The position numbers and the translations under genes were made by a program. A DNA stretch of 64,000 nt, taken from positions 111,972,001 through 112,036,000 of the forward strand of contig OZ231126.1 in assembly GCA_965153355.1 (NCBI GenBank), in the 5' to 3' direction. Positions 1 through 10,843 of this stretch are shown here, one piece after another (the stretch's first letter is position 1; every line of letters begins with the position of its first letter). A model generated the notes under the pieces. The model was not told the origin of the DNA and ran no database searches. It was given only the letters and a program-made list of their open reading frames with translations. Source of the stretch: Flaccisagitta enflata. Taxonomy: Eukaryota; Chaetognatha; Sagittoidea; Aphragmophora.

Positions 1-220
1 TTCCCTCTGATGACGCCACTCATATTCCCCTTAGTGACTCAAAACAACTTTCACAAGGATATTCCATTTAGCCAAATTGGCTGTAAGGGGGGGTGCTAAA
101 ACTTTTGGCGCCTCATCACGCTGTATTTTGCGTCCATGGGTAGGCTCAGAACAAGATCATATGTTTTCCTAGTTCTACATTATCAGCGTGAGAGGTCGCA
201 AGGGGCGTTGTCTCCTGTCT
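1..220 (+). repeat. Unit A, copy 1 (3' part)
   Basis: This is the right-hand end of a roughly 600-bp dispersed unit, here called A. It ends in TTGTCTCCTGTCTTATTA and its last 100 bp match copies ending near 1123, 1875 and 3947. The start lies outside the window or is diverged. No coding potential is visible. Confidence 0.6.
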
Positions 221-570
221 TATTAACAGGGGGTCACTAAACATATTTTGAAAAACTGATCTGAAACCATCAGAAATTGAGAAAAAGAGAATTTGGAATG
301 CTGAAAAACAAGACTGGGGCTATTTGCCAGACATACTAGGCCAAAAAAGAGTCAAAAACGGCTTGAAAAACCCCTATTTTGCTCTTATTTTGAGAAGGTC
401 AAAATTAAGAAGAATTTAAGCCTTGTTTGGTGGATTTTTTTCAAATTTTGGGTTCTATGAATGGTTTTAAAGGTATTTTTAACTTGTTTACATATTAGCA
501 TGCTTACCTAGTCAAAAAATAAACAAACAAGCCAAAAAATACAGGTTTGATACTATCAAGATTCTCTTAT
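221..570 (+). repeat. Unit C, copy 1
   Basis: This roughly 350-bp segment lies between two A units. It matches 1879-1998 plus 3103-3325 (a copy split by an insertion), and, inverted, 5101-5450. It is AT-rich and noncoding. The fixed order A-C-A in three places suggests that A-C-A is one element. Confidence 0.6.
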
Positions 571-1123
571 AAGAAGGGAGACAATAGGCTGAGTCTGAAA
601 CATTAGGGGTATTTTGAGCATTTTCAAAGTTGTGTCACAGTTGTAAAAATGCAACCACGTTGATGATTTTTGGTGTGCATCCTCCTTGAACATTTTACTT
701 TGACTAAAAAAAGGAATTTTGAGCTGAACTGCCTACAAAATGACCAATTTACCCCTTTCACCTAGCACTACCTCGTCTAGTATGGATTTTTGCAGATTGA
801 CAACCCCAAATCGATCAGGGATTTGGGCTAAAAAAATCCAATTACACCAGCTTGTTTTTTCCTGATATTGTCCACAAGCCAACTCAACTACGTTTTGAGC
901 AAATTTGCATAAATATCGTATATTACTTCCAATTGAGTTTTTTGCAGTCAAATTCTATAATCTAAGTCCAAAAACTATTTCAATCCACTCATCAGCACTT
1001 CAGCTAAGGAGCCGACTCAAAAATTGCTACCTTACTCAACCTCTAGGCTCAGAACAAGATCATATGTTTTCCTGGTTCTACCTTATCAGCGTGAGAGGTC
1101 ACATGGGGCGTTGTCTCCTGTCT
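571..1123 (+). repeat. Unit A, copy 2
   Basis: It begins AGAAGGGAGACAATA and ends GTTGTCTCCTGTCT, so the two ends are inverted copies of each other (GGAGACAA / TTGTCTCC). Compared with copies 3 and 4 it lacks about 70 bp in the middle. Confidence 0.65.
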
Positions 1124-1252
1124 TCTTTTTCATCCTCAGAATGTGTCCTCACCTTAGTCGTTTGTTTGTTTTATCTTTTTTCTTTCAAGATGTCTCTACT
1201 TATCTCTATGTAAATCTTTTGTTTTTTCATCCATCATCAATCATATTCTGTT
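1124..1252 (+). repeat. Unit D, T-rich spacer
   Basis: This pyrimidine-rich segment of about 120 bp contains CTCAAGATGTCT-like and TGTCCTCACCTTAGTC motifs. It recurs as a tandem array at 3948-4476 and singly near 6060 and 12565. Confidence 0.5.
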
Positions 1253-1878
1253 GAAGGGAGACAATAGGGTGCGTCTGAAAAATAAGGGGTATTTGGAGCA
1301 TTTTCAAAGCTGTGTCACAGTTGTAAAAATGCAACCACATTGATGATTTTTGGTGTGCATCCTCCTTGAACATTGTACTTTGACTACAAAATTGAATTTT
1401 GGGCTGAACTGCCTTCAAAATGACCAATTCACCCCTTTTACCTAGCACTACCTTCTCAATAAGGATTTTTGAAGCTTGACAACCCAAAATCCATCATCAA
1501 TATATCCAAAAAATGAATTTTCCCAAGGTATCCTGAACTTGGGTTATGCTCATTAGATGTTACTAAAGGGATTTGGGCTAAAAAAATCCAAATCCACCAG
1601 TTTGATTTTTCCTGATATTGCCTACAAGCCAACTCAGCTACTTTTTGGGCAAATTTACATAAATATCGTATATTACTTCCAATTGAGTTTTTTGCGGTCA
1701 AATTCTACAATCTAAGTCCAAAAACTATTTCAATCCACTCATCAGCACTTCAGCTTAGGAGCCAACTCAAAAAATTGCTACCCTACTCAACCTCTGGGCT
1801 CAGAACAAGATCTTATGTTTTCCTAGTTCTAACTGATCAGCGTGAGAGGTCGCGAGGGGTGTTGTCTCCTGTCTTATT
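1253..1878 (+). repeat. Unit A, copy 3
   Basis: This full-length A unit runs from GAAGGGAGACAATAGGG to GTTGTCTCCTGTCTTATTA. It is nearly identical to 3326-3947 over about 620 bp, including the central part missing from copy 2. Short reading frames inside it are shared by the copies simply because the DNA is duplicated. Confidence 0.7.
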
Positions 1879-2157
1879 AAGAGGGGGTCACTATACATAT
1901 TTTTAAGAACTGATCTGAAACCATCAGAAACTGAGAAAAGAGAACTTGTACTGCTGAAAAACAAGATTTGGGCCATTTGCTAGACATACCAGGCCCCATC
2001 TGTCAATTCCGAGTCTCTTTTCCCGTTCGCATTTCAAAACAAACCTCCGCCAGTTTTCCGCTTACCGTATTCCAAACATGATTTCTCCCAAACAAATCTT
2101 AGTTCTACCAAAATCATGTGAATGGGATTGTCGTTTCGCTATTGGATTGAAGACGGC

Positions 2158-2315
2158 TTTTTAGTCACGGACAAGCGATTCTTCACCTTGCCGTGTTAGG
2201 CGGTCCCTCCGTCCGTCCCTCTGTCCGAAATATTTATGAATTGCGAGCGGTTTATGCAATACTGCTCCTGCCCAACCGTCCGCGACTGGATTGCCGTATA
2301 TGCGGCCTTGTTTAT
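2158..2315 (+). repeat. HCR family copy (full-length, decayed hairpin)
   Basis: This copy starts TTTTAGTCACGG with a degraded stem, continues into a run of GTCC units, and ends with the 3' box CCGTCCGCGACTGG followed by the hairpin GCCG-TATATG-CGGC and TTGTTT. The same 3' box is seen near 24240, 25050, 45590 and 45660, which defines this as the full-length form of the family. Confidence 0.6.
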
Positions 2316-2639
2316 TTAGCTTCGGCCCCTACATAATCCCTTCGTCGCGTTTCTTAAGTGAAATAGCTAACATATTATGAACATCTAACTGACAACTTTA
2401 TGCAAATGAGATAATTGCTCATGGCTAAAATTAATTTTATACGCCCCATTTTTTTTCTATCATTTGCCTCGAGCGAAAACTACAAGGAGTTAAGACAAAT
2501 ATGAATATAAGTGCAACCAATACTGTAATTCAATAAAATTTAAAAAACATGAATACAGTAAAGCAATTCAAATAATGTGTATAATTCGCTTGAAAAGTGC
2601 ATGTGACTTGCAATGTAAGTAAAATTGAAGTAGTAGTTG

Positions 2640-2790
2640 AAACCTGCAAAAGGTTTGTTTCTACCCCTGACAATCGCGTTTTCTATGGGCCACTTGGTCG
2701 CTCGGTCGCTGATTGCTTGCACCTATCATTCCGCTCACTCGCCCCGCTGCGGTATGCTCGCTCGCTCCGATCACAGGCATCATTGTCTTG
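2640..2790. repeat. GC-rich CGCTC-repeat segment
   Basis: This stretch is rich in CACTTGGTCGCTCG and CCGCTCACTCG motifs. The reverse complement of 47320-47469 carries the same order of motifs (AATCGCRTTTT, then CACTTGGTCGCTCG, then CCGCTCACTC), so it is a dispersed repeat present twice in opposite orientation. Confidence 0.5.
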
Positions 2791-3325
2791 CTCTTTGACC
2801 CTAAGCGATGTGCGAAAATTGATTATATAAAGTAACAGTTCAATACCAGAAGCAATTATATTTTGACACTGGCCAATAACTTTGCTGAGGCCTTTACCCG
2901 AGTACATACAACAATCAGTTTTGTTCTGTAGTTAGCAAATAGTTTCCTGAGTGCCCCAACAACGTTTTTCGTATTCTATTAGAAATAGCTCGATCGTAAA
3001 AAAAAGATAAAGAAAAAAAAAGAGCTTCATCTCTCCGATTTGTCAATGTAAGGTAGAGTTAGGATTAAAGCCGCATTAGTAACGACTTTCTCCAGATGCA
3101 AAACAGGTCAAAATTGGCTTGAAAAACACCTGTTTTGCTCTAATTTTGAGAAGGTCAAAATTGAGGAGAATTTAGGCTTTATTTGGTGGATTTTTCTCAA
3201 ATTTTGGGTTCTATGAATGGTATTAAAGGTATTTTTAACTTGTTTACATGTTAGCATGCTTACTTAGTCAAAAAATAAATAAACAAGCCAAAAAATACAG
3301 GTTTGATAATATCAAGATTCTTATA

Positions 3326-3947
3326 AGAAGGGAGACAATAGGGTGCGTCTGAAAAATAAGGGGTATTTTGAGCATTTTCAAAGCTGTGTCACAGTTGTAA
3401 AAATGCAACCACATTGATGATTTTTGGTGTGCATCCTCCTTGAACATTGTACTTTGACTACAAAATTGAATTTTGGGCTGAACTGCCTTCAAAATGACCA
3501 ATTCACCCCTTTTACCTAGCACTACCTTCTCAATAAGGATTTTTGAAGCTTGACAACCCAAAATCCACCATCAATATATCCAAAAAATGAATTTTCCCAA
3601 GGTATCCTGAACTTGGGTTATGCTCATTAGATGTTACTAAAGGGATTTGGGCTAAAAAAATCCAAATCCACCAGTTTGATTTTTCCTGATATTGCCTACA
3701 AGCCAACTCAGCTACTTTTTGGGCAAATTTGCATAAATATCGTATATTACTTCCAATTGAGTTTTTTGCGGTCAAATTCTACAATCTAAGTCCAAAAACT
3801 ATTTCAATCCACTCATCAGCACTTCAGCTTAGGAGCCAACTCAAAAAATTGCTACCCTACTCAACCTCTGGGCTCAGAACAAGATCTTATGTTTTCCTAG
3901 TTCTAACTGATCAGCGTGAGAGGTCGCGAGGGGTGTTGTCTCCTGTC
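3326..3947 (+). repeat. Unit A, copy 4
   Basis: This full-length A unit has ends ATAAGAAGGGAGACAATA and GTTGTCTCCTGTCT and is nearly identical to copy 3. Copies 3 and 4 flank C copy 2, giving a complete A-C-A unit. Confidence 0.7.
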
Positions 3948-4476
3948 TGTTATTTTCTTAGTCCCAAGAATGTGTCCTCACCCTAGTCTTTTGTTTGTGT
4001 TATTTTTTCTCTTTCAAGATGTCTCCACATATCACTTTAAAAGTCTTTTGTCTTTTGCGTTGTAATCATCTATCATATTCCGTTTTTTTTTCCAAAGAAT
4101 GTCTTTTGTCTTCTGTCGCTTGTTTATTTTTTTTTTCTCTCAAGATGTCTCCACTTATCTCTATGTACATCTTTTGTTTCATCTATATCATTCAGTAATT
4201 TTTTTCATCCCCAGAATATGTCCTCACCTTGGTCTTTTGTTTGTTTTATTTTTTCCCTCTCAAGATGTCTCTACTTATCTTTATGTAAATCTTCTGTTTT
4301 TTTATCCTCATCATCAATCATATTCTGTAATTTTCTTCATCCCAAAAATGTGTCCTCACCTTAGTTTTTTGTTTGTCTTATTTTTTTCTCAAGATGTCTC
4401 CACATACCTCCATATAAATCTTTTGTTTCATCTATATCATTCATTCGTTTTTTTTTTCATCCCCAGTATATGTCCT
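3948..4476 (+). repeat. Unit D tandem array
   Basis: Four to five degenerate copies of a roughly 110-120 bp pyrimidine-rich unit lie head to tail. Each has a TGTCCTCACC-type motif followed by CAAGATGTCTCCAC. The T-rich reading frames are not credible proteins. Confidence 0.55.
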
Positions 4477-5100
4477 GGCGGGAGACAACACCCCTTGCGA
4501 CCTCTTCTCGTCACAGGGTAGGAACTACTAAACAAAAGATGTTATTGTGAACCCAGAGGTATAGTAGGGTGGTTAGGTTTTAGTAGGCCCCAAAGATGAA
4601 ATCCTTAGGGATAGATCAAAATGATTTTTGGACTGAGATGGATGGATAAGGGTGTCAAAACCTCAAATTTGGGTAGGATGAATAATAAAAGCAAATTAGT
4701 CAAAAATAGGTGGAGTTTGCTTGTGGACAATATTGTGAGAAAACAAACTCATGGATTTTGATTTTTTTAGCCTAAATCCCTTTAGAGACATCAAATGAGC
4801 ACTACCCAAGTACAGGCCACCCCAGGAAAATTCATTTTTTCAACGTATTGAAGTTAGATTTTTGGTTGTTGAGCCCTAAATAGGTCATAATCAAGGATGT
4901 GGTGGTAGATGTGGGTGGTAAACTGGTTCCTTTGGAGGCATTTCAGCCCCTAATCTTTTTTTCTTATCAAAGTACAATAGTCAAGGAGGGTATATACCAA
5001 AAATCAGCCACGTGCTTGCATTTTTACAGTCGTGATGCGACTTTGAAAATCCTAGAAAATCTCTTTATATTTTAGGCTCGGGTTATTGTCTCCCCCCTTA
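4477..5100 (-). repeat. Unit A, copy 5 (inverted)
   Basis: This copy reads GGCGGGAGACAACACC to GGGTTATTGTCTCCCC on the plus strand, that is, an A unit in reverse orientation. It is more diverged from copies 1-4 than they are from each other, but about 95% like copy 6. Confidence 0.65.
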
Positions 5101-5450
5101 TAAGAATATCTTGCTAGTATCAGATTTGTAATTTTCAGCTTGTTTGTCAATCTTTTTGTTAGATTAGCATAACAACATGTAAACAAGATGAAAATACCCT
5201 AAAATCCTCCAAAAATACCTGAAATTTGAGAAAAATCCACAATAAAAACCCTCATTTTTGCTTAAAATGGACTATCGCCAAATGTGGTCAAAATGAGTGT
5301 TTTTCAAGCTATTTCTGACTTGTGTAGGCTATGATATACCTACCAAGTGGCCCTGATTTGGTTTTTCACTATTCCAAAGTCTCATTTTTTTCATTTTTTT
5401 ATTGTACCAGAATAGTTTTTGAAAAAATGTGAGGTGCCCCCCTCTAACAA
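5101..5450 (-). repeat. Unit C, copy 3 (inverted)
   Basis: This is the reverse-orientation C unit between A copies 5 and 6. It shows that the A-C-A order is kept when the whole block is inverted. Confidence 0.55.
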
Positions 5451-6058
5451 GGCGGGAGACAACACCCCTTGTGACCCCTTCTCGTCACAGGGTAGGAACT
5501 ACTAAACAAAAGATGTTATTGTGAGCCCAGAGGTATAGTAGGGTGGTTAGGTTTTAGTAGGCCCCAAAGATGAAATGCTTGGGGATAGATCAAAATGATT
5601 TTTGGACTGATATGGATGGATAAGGGTGTCAAAACCTCAAATTTGGGTAGGATGAATTATAAAAGCAAATTAGTCAAAAATAGGTGGACAATATTGTAAG
5701 AAAACAAACTCATGGATTTTGATTTTTTTAGCCTAAATCCCTTTAGAAACATCCAATGAGCACTACCCAAGTACAGGACACCCCAGGAAAATTCATTTTT
5801 TCAACGTATTGAAGTTAGATTTTTGGTTGTTGAGCCCTAAATAGGTCATAATCAAGGATGTGGTGGTAGGTGTGGGTAGTAAACTAGTTCCTTTGGAGGC
5901 ATTTCAGCCCCTAATCTTTTTTTCTTATCAAAGTACAATAGTCAAGGAGGGTATATACCAAAAATCAGCCAAGTACTTGCATTTTTACAGTCGTGGTGCA
6001 ACTCTGAAAATCCTAGAAAATCCCTTTATATCTTAGACTCGGGTTATTGTCTCCCCCC
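5451..6058 (-). repeat. Unit A, copy 6 (inverted)
   Basis: It has the same ends as copy 5 (GGCGGGAGACAACACC and GGTTATTGTCTCCC). One roughly 18-bp deletion relative to copy 5 lies near 5690. Confidence 0.65.
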
Positions 6059-6225
6059 TCCTCACCTTGAGTCTTTCAATAAAAGTTTTATTTGTGTTAT
6101 CTTTTTTCTCTCAAGATGTCTCCACTTATCTCTAAGTAAATTTTTTGTTTTTCTCATCGTTATCATCTATGATATTCTGTTATTGTGGATTGCCAGATCT
6201 ACTTAGTCCCATGCATCATTTTTGC
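6059..6225 (+). repeat. Unit D, single copy
   Basis: This T-rich segment with the CAAGATGTCTCCACTTATC motif matches the array at 3948-4476. It ends against the B element. Confidence 0.4.
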
Positions 6226-7146
6226 AGAAGGGAGACAACACATGAATTACGGAGAATTCACCCTTTTTTGCATAAGTCAGGAAAATACCAAAATTATTGA
6301 TTTCATCCATGATTTTGGTTATGACCCTTCATTTTAGTCTAATTTAACCATTGAAATTGATAATTGGACCAAAATTGAAAAAAAAATTAGTTTTTTAACG
6401 GTTTTTGTCAATTTAGTCCAAAATTACTATATAATACTACTATATAATAGGGTGGTCATGAAATAGGGTCAAATTTCAAAAAATGATATACTCTAGTTTT
6501 TTGCATAAATGTACCAAAAAAGACGGTTTTCCCACAAGCAGAGGTCTGAATTTGAAGATTAAACCATGTCGGCAAAACTATGGGCTTCCTATGGCAAATA
6601 AAAAGTCCCCATAGTAAGCCTATGGTTTTGCCAACAAGGTTTTCTGTTTGATTACACACCCTAACTTGTGAGGAATCCCTCTTTTATTGGATATTTGTGC
6701 GAAGGGCCTAAGTATATCAATATATGAAATTTGACCCATTTCCCGACCATCCTACTATATAAATAGGCTAATATTATTTAAGAAAATGAATTTTCCCAAA
6801 ACATCCCATACCTCAAACAACCTCACCAGTAGCATATCTAACTGTTCCCAAAAAAAAATTTCCTTTCACCAGCTAGTTTTCTCAAAATTTCATCCTAAGT
6901 CATACTCAACCCCAAATCGATGAATTTCCTTAAAAAAACGGTTTGGGCCACTATGCTACATAAACCCTACTAAAAATCAGCCAAAAAACCTAATAAACCC
7001 ACTTATCAATCTATCATGCAATAGCCTTCACTGTTCTTCTCACCCCCAACCACTCCCTGCTCAAACCGGGCCTCCTAAGACAAACGTTACCGCCTAGTTC
7101 TACCATATCAGCGCTTGAAGCTGCGACCTGTGTTGTCTCCTGTCTT
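6226..7146. mobile_element. Element B, copy 1 (TIR-bounded, nonautonomous)
   Basis: The left end is GCAGAAGGGAGACAACACA and the right end is TGTGTTGTCTCCTGTCTTA, inverted copies of each other of about 17 bp. The body matches 11960-12564 closely, except for a 307-bp insertion (6448-6754). It contains no credible gene. The termini are shared with the A units, so A and B probably belong to one transposition system. Confidence 0.7.
6448..6754. mobile_element. 307-bp MITE with 8-bp target duplication
   Basis: The ends are TAGGGTGGTCATGAAATAGG and the inverted counterpart CCATTTCCCGACCATCCTA, with about 30 bp of imperfect terminal inverted repeat. It is flanked on both sides by CTATATAA (6440-6447 and 6755-6762). 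The empty site is visible in element B copy 2 near 12165-12185. An 8-bp duplication fits the hAT or P superfamily; no transposase is present. Confidence 0.85.
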
Positions 7147-7322
7147 ATTAAGAGGGGGTGTGATATTGAAACATGAAAAACTGACTAAATAGCACCTATG
7201 ATAGCATGGACTAATGCCTAGAAGACTGATATAGCACGATTTGTTGCCTAGGGACCGATAAAACAGCGTTAACAAGGCTTAAAACCCCATCATTTCGTGG
7301 ATTTTCAGGTAGTTCAAATATC

Positions 7323-7733
7323 ATGGCAACTCATAGTTTTGCACAGTTAAAGACAGTCAAAGATTTGACTAAAACAGAGTTAGACTTTCTGAAAGAGCGT
7401 TGTTACAACGCATACGAGGTCGTAGACGGTGGTCACTACCTCTACTAAGGACGAGACGGAACCGATTATGCCAAAGTTTGACTGAAGTTACGTGGTATCG
7501 ACTATTTTCTTGGTCGCCATCAATTGGCATTGTTTCTTTAACTCATTGACGATGAATATGACGTTAGTTTGTGGGGACCGACCGAGGAGACCTCCCACTT
7601 ATGCCACAAACGACAGTGTTTCAATCCGAGTCACTTGGTCCTTGAAGATCGATCAAAAAACAAAGAACGTGACCACTGTGTTGCCGAGCGTAAATGTCGC
7701 GGCCACGGCGCTTCGCCCCAGTGCATGATTTAG
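7323..7733 (+). pseudogene. His-Me finger (zinc-bound, I-PpoI-type) endonuclease, decayed
   Basis: One continuous 136-codon frame runs from ATG 7323 to TAG 7731-7733, interrupted by three in-frame stops (TAA 7446, TGA 7479, TAA 7539). Residues 88-134 read like the zinc-binding loop of His-Me finger homing-type nucleases (Pfam zf-His_Me_endon, PF05551): the SHLCH motif with the expected catalytic histidine, then CFNPSHLVLE, then N113, C119, C125, H128 and C134 as likely zinc ligands. Upstream, YAKV and GRHQLALFL fit the beta strands before the loop. The rest of the frame is clean, so decay is recent or mild. It points towards the transposase relic downstream (convergent, about 85 bp apart), which suggests a two-gene transposon. 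It could instead be an unrelated insertion. Confidence 0.75.
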
Positions 7734-7817
7734 ACTTCGTTAGTTCCTGATAAACATGTGATAGTCAAGTGTTGAAATAGGATATACCATTGCCTAGTGC
7801 CCATTGCCTTTGTCATT

Positions 7818-8336
7818 TTACTGTTTAGTTCTTTGCAGATATATCACAAGTCCCAAAATCGGAAGGAAAAAAAAAACCAAAAAACAAAAAACCGAACACC
7901 TACTTGCAGCAGTGGCGTAGTTGTGATCTCCCTGAGCAAACCCTTCCTTTCGATATTGATGACGTTTGTCTGAGGCAAGACCGGCGGCGTGATTCAGATA
8001 CTTTTTGCGACGGCGTCGAGCATCATCACGTTTGTAGTCTTCCAACTTACAATGTCGGGAGTGTTGATCACGTTTTGCGTCCAAACGTTGCAGAGCGGAA
8101 GCGGTTTTCTGACCAATGGGCAAGTTCATTTTTCGCAGATGACGGAGGGTGGCTTTGCCTTTGCCACGATTTCCGGCCACGGCGGCCCCCATCTTGAGGA
8201 CCGGAGTCTCATTGCGGAAGAGTGGTTTGTTCTTCGGTGCAGCGTTCCGAATGACACGGTGGACCGATTCCACGTGCAACGTTGTTCGAATTTTACCGTT
8301 GGCTATCAAAGCGTCCAATTTTGCAGCACTGAACAC
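7818..8336 (-). pseudogene. Mutator-like transposase, C-terminal fragment
   Basis: On the minus strand this 172-codon frame contains LHVESVHRVIRNAAPKNK, then VLKMGAAVAGNRGKGKAT, then a basic tail rich in RR/KK. This pattern (an E-x-x-H motif, a PK, an alanine-rich helix, then a G-containing turn and LxxLDxxR) resembles the end of Mutator-type transposases of the PF20700 group. It is one frame out from the N-terminal part (8426-9457). The central DDE core, including the second aspartate and the glutamate, is missing between them, so the gene is dead. The last roughly 25 codons run into hydrophobic noise. Confidence 0.6.
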
Positions 8337-8425
8337 GTCCCAGATTGATCACGCCTTGACGGACGGCCTCTGACTCAGCACCGTTAATGTGCTGGCCGGA
8401 AGGAAGGAGTCATGTACTAGGTAGT

Positions 8426-9457
8426 TCAACAAACGATATAGAGACCATCACTTTTGACACAACTTATGACCAACAGGGAAGGATATGTTACCTTGTCTTT
8501 GGGGTAGGAACCATCTTTCTTTGAAACAACTACGTAAGCGCTTAAAAGGTGCAAATCTGTTTCCTCTTCCAGGAAGGGTTGGCTGACGGATGTGGCCTTG
8601 CCGTTGTATCCATGGAACGTCGGACGATTGTACTGACCATCGCTGCTGAGAGTAACTTTGCGACCTTGGCTTTGGGTTGAAGTGGATGGCTGTGGCGAAG
8701 AAACCGTCGGGAGTGCCTGCGAAGAGGATGGTGGAGGTAGTGGTGGTGGTGGGGGTGGTGGTGATGGCGGTGGCGAGGTTGGTGACGTGACATCCATGTA
8801 ATCTCGAACAAAACCCTGGTTGTCGGCCAAAGTGTCCTCCAGCACATCTGCGCAGGTGTTGTTTGACCGGGAAAAATGCTTCTGCATGGTGTTGCGAGAC
8901 GGACACGAGACATGGAGAGTTTGAAACAAAAACTCGGCATCACTCGGTTTAATGCAAGTTTTTGAGAATGCGACACCGGACAAAACTTTCGTCAAGCAAG
9001 CCCCAGACGAGGTTGATGTAAACAAGTCATACTCATCGGAGACAAAACTGCAACGTCGACATGTGTATCAAACTTTGACACCGAAGCCAAGATTGGCAGT
9101 CTTCTTCATAAGAAGAGTGGGAACATGCTTTGTACTTTTTCGCTTGATGGCATAAAGTCTGTGATTTTTGTGAGCGTCTTGGTAGGAAGTTTGTTGAAGT
9201 TGTATGTCAATAATGTCATTTGAGTTGGGGATAAAATCAGAGTTATCTTCCACTTTGGGTTTGGGTCTCAGTGTAATGCCAGGTATGTTCACCGCGTTTT
9301 TGATACCAGTATTTTTTAAAGCTAATGCGCACAAGTCAGTGGAGAGACGCTTTCGAGTTATACCCCCTTTGATAACAGCAGTACCCCGACGACCCCCATA
9401 AGAGTTACCAGTAGAATACATAAAGCCTATAGCACGTTTTTTGGGTCTACCAACCAT
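8426..9457 (-). pseudogene. Mutator-like transposase, N-terminal and first catalytic part
   Basis: From ATG 9455-9457 a single frame runs to 8426 with one in-frame TGA at 9068-9070. The N terminus (MVGRPKKRA) is basic. Just after the stop comes a YTCRRCSF zinc-finger motif, then SGVAFSKTCIKPSDAEF and VSCPSRNTMQ, then a proline-rich insert (about 20 codons of P/S), then VTLSSDGQYNRPTFHGYNGK with the presumed first catalytic aspartate, then HLLSAYVVVSKKDG. The order fits Mutator-type (PF20700) transposases. The frame ends before the rest of the catalytic core. Terminal inverted repeats were not found. Assignment rests on remembered family motifs, not a search. Confidence 0.6.
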
Positions 9458-9469
9458 GTTTACATCTGT

Positions 9470-9961
9470 TTACATGGAGACCATAGTACAATAATTAAAG
9501 AAAAGTAATAAATCAATTGATCGCAATAATCATCGTCCTTCATTTCAAAGTAAGAATCAAATTGTAAAAAAGTTCATTAGGAGTTGGTAAAAAATTTCCC
9601 TCTCAAATCGATGGTAACTGTTGCAGGCATAGCTATCATGAAAAAAAAGTACACTTTTTTTTTTAAGAACCTAGTTTATAAGAACATCAAGGCTTTGAAT
9701 GGCCACAAAATTAAGAACATCTTAAGAACAAACAAAGGCTTCAAATCCTGAGAAAAAAATTTCACTTAAAGTAACATTTTAAGAAAATTAGCAAAACACT
9801 AACATTTTAGTATAATTGAGCTACAATTTTTTAATTACTAATATAAAAACCAAGAAAATATCCCCAGACATTAATGTTTAGCATTGTTTTAATAGTATTC
9901 AATAGAAACATATTTGATATAATCAGATAATAGTATATTATAAGGTTCCTTATAGTTTATA
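9470..9961. other. AT-rich stretch without recognisable gene
   Basis: This is low-GC DNA with runs such as AAGAACATC repeated. It may include the outer part of the Mutator-like element, but I see no terminal repeat or frame. Confidence 0.5.
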
Positions 9962-10569
9962 CTATCTTGGAAATAAATATACGGACACTTGATAAAAAAG
10001 TTGATTTATTGACTAGAAAAGTACATAAACATGTTGAAAAACGCCTAATACTTTGTATGTCTGCCTTAGGCATTGACCACTGCTTGCATTTGGCGTGGCA
10101 TTGAATTGTAGAGGGATGCCAAGTAATCTGGAGTGATCTTCTCCCAAACCTTGGAAATCGCCAACTGCGCTTTTTGCGACTTTGTCCAACTCCCGCCCGA
10201 TTGTGCGTAAAATGAGGCCTTCACCCCTTAAAGCGATAAATGCTCCTTAGGTATCTAGGGAAATGCGTTTTTCCAGAGGCATTGTAAAAAAAAAAACCGA
10301 AATAAAAAAGAAAAATCCCGGAGGAAACGAGTCCAGATGGCGCCAAGGGGTGTGATGAAAATTTTCTGCCATTTTCTTCCAAATTCGAAAAGCAAACGTT
10401 TTACTCTTTCGGCTCTCATTTCTAAACGAATAAAGATACAGCATTGCGCTTGGTCTAGAACGCTAGATCTTTCGAAGACGCGCATTTCTAAAAAAAACAA
10501 ATGTTCTATGATAAAAATTAAGCGCGCTATGACTATTAACAGCTGCCCGTTTATTTATTTCTAAGATAG
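9962..10569 (-). mobile_element. Tc1/mariner element, internally deleted
   Basis: The left end CTATCTTGGAAATAAATA and the right end TATTTATTTCTAAGATAG form an inverted repeat of about 26 bp, flanked by TA on both sides (9960-9961 and 10570-10571), as for Tc1/mariner. The transposase remnant (10045-10206) is on the minus strand. At 608 bp it is too short for a complete element, so most of the catalytic region is gone. Confidence 0.75.
10045..10206 (-). pseudogene. Tc1-type transposase, C-terminal remnant
   Basis: The minus strand reads KAQLAISKVWEKITPDYLAS, then LYNSMPRQMQAVVNA, an in-frame TAA, then GRHTKY and a stop. The W-x-x-I / SMPxR / GxxTKY pattern is the classic C terminus of Tc1-like DD34E transposases. 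The DDE residues themselves lie upstream and are lost. Confidence 0.75.
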
Positions 10570-10843
10570 TATAGTATTTCAAATTAAGAACGCTTTAAAA
10601 ATGTTGAAAGCTTCATTTGGCTTTGAAAATAAGAACATGAAGCCTTCGAAAAAAAAAATGATGTTCTTATAAAAAAAAAGTGTAGCCCATGAGTTTGAGG
10701 AAAGAATTAAGATACTAAAAAGAACAATAATCAAAGCTTTCATAGTTAACCTCCTGACCCGACGGGACAGGTTTCAAAGTGAAAATAAGTACCTTGGACT
10801 AAACATGAAATGAGGAAGGAAAACGGTCATTTACTAACATCTA

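Larger units (their letters stand above)
1879..3325 (+). repeat. Unit C, copy 2, split by a 1.1-kb insertion
   Basis: C-unit homology runs from 1879 to about 1998, stops at AGGCC, and resumes near 3103 at GTCAAAATTGGCTTG. The intervening DNA (about 1999-3102) is absent from C copies 1 and 3, so it entered later. It carries one HCR copy (2158-2315) and a GC-rich CGCTC-repeat segment (2640-2790). I see no terminal repeats or gene in it. Confidence 0.55.
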
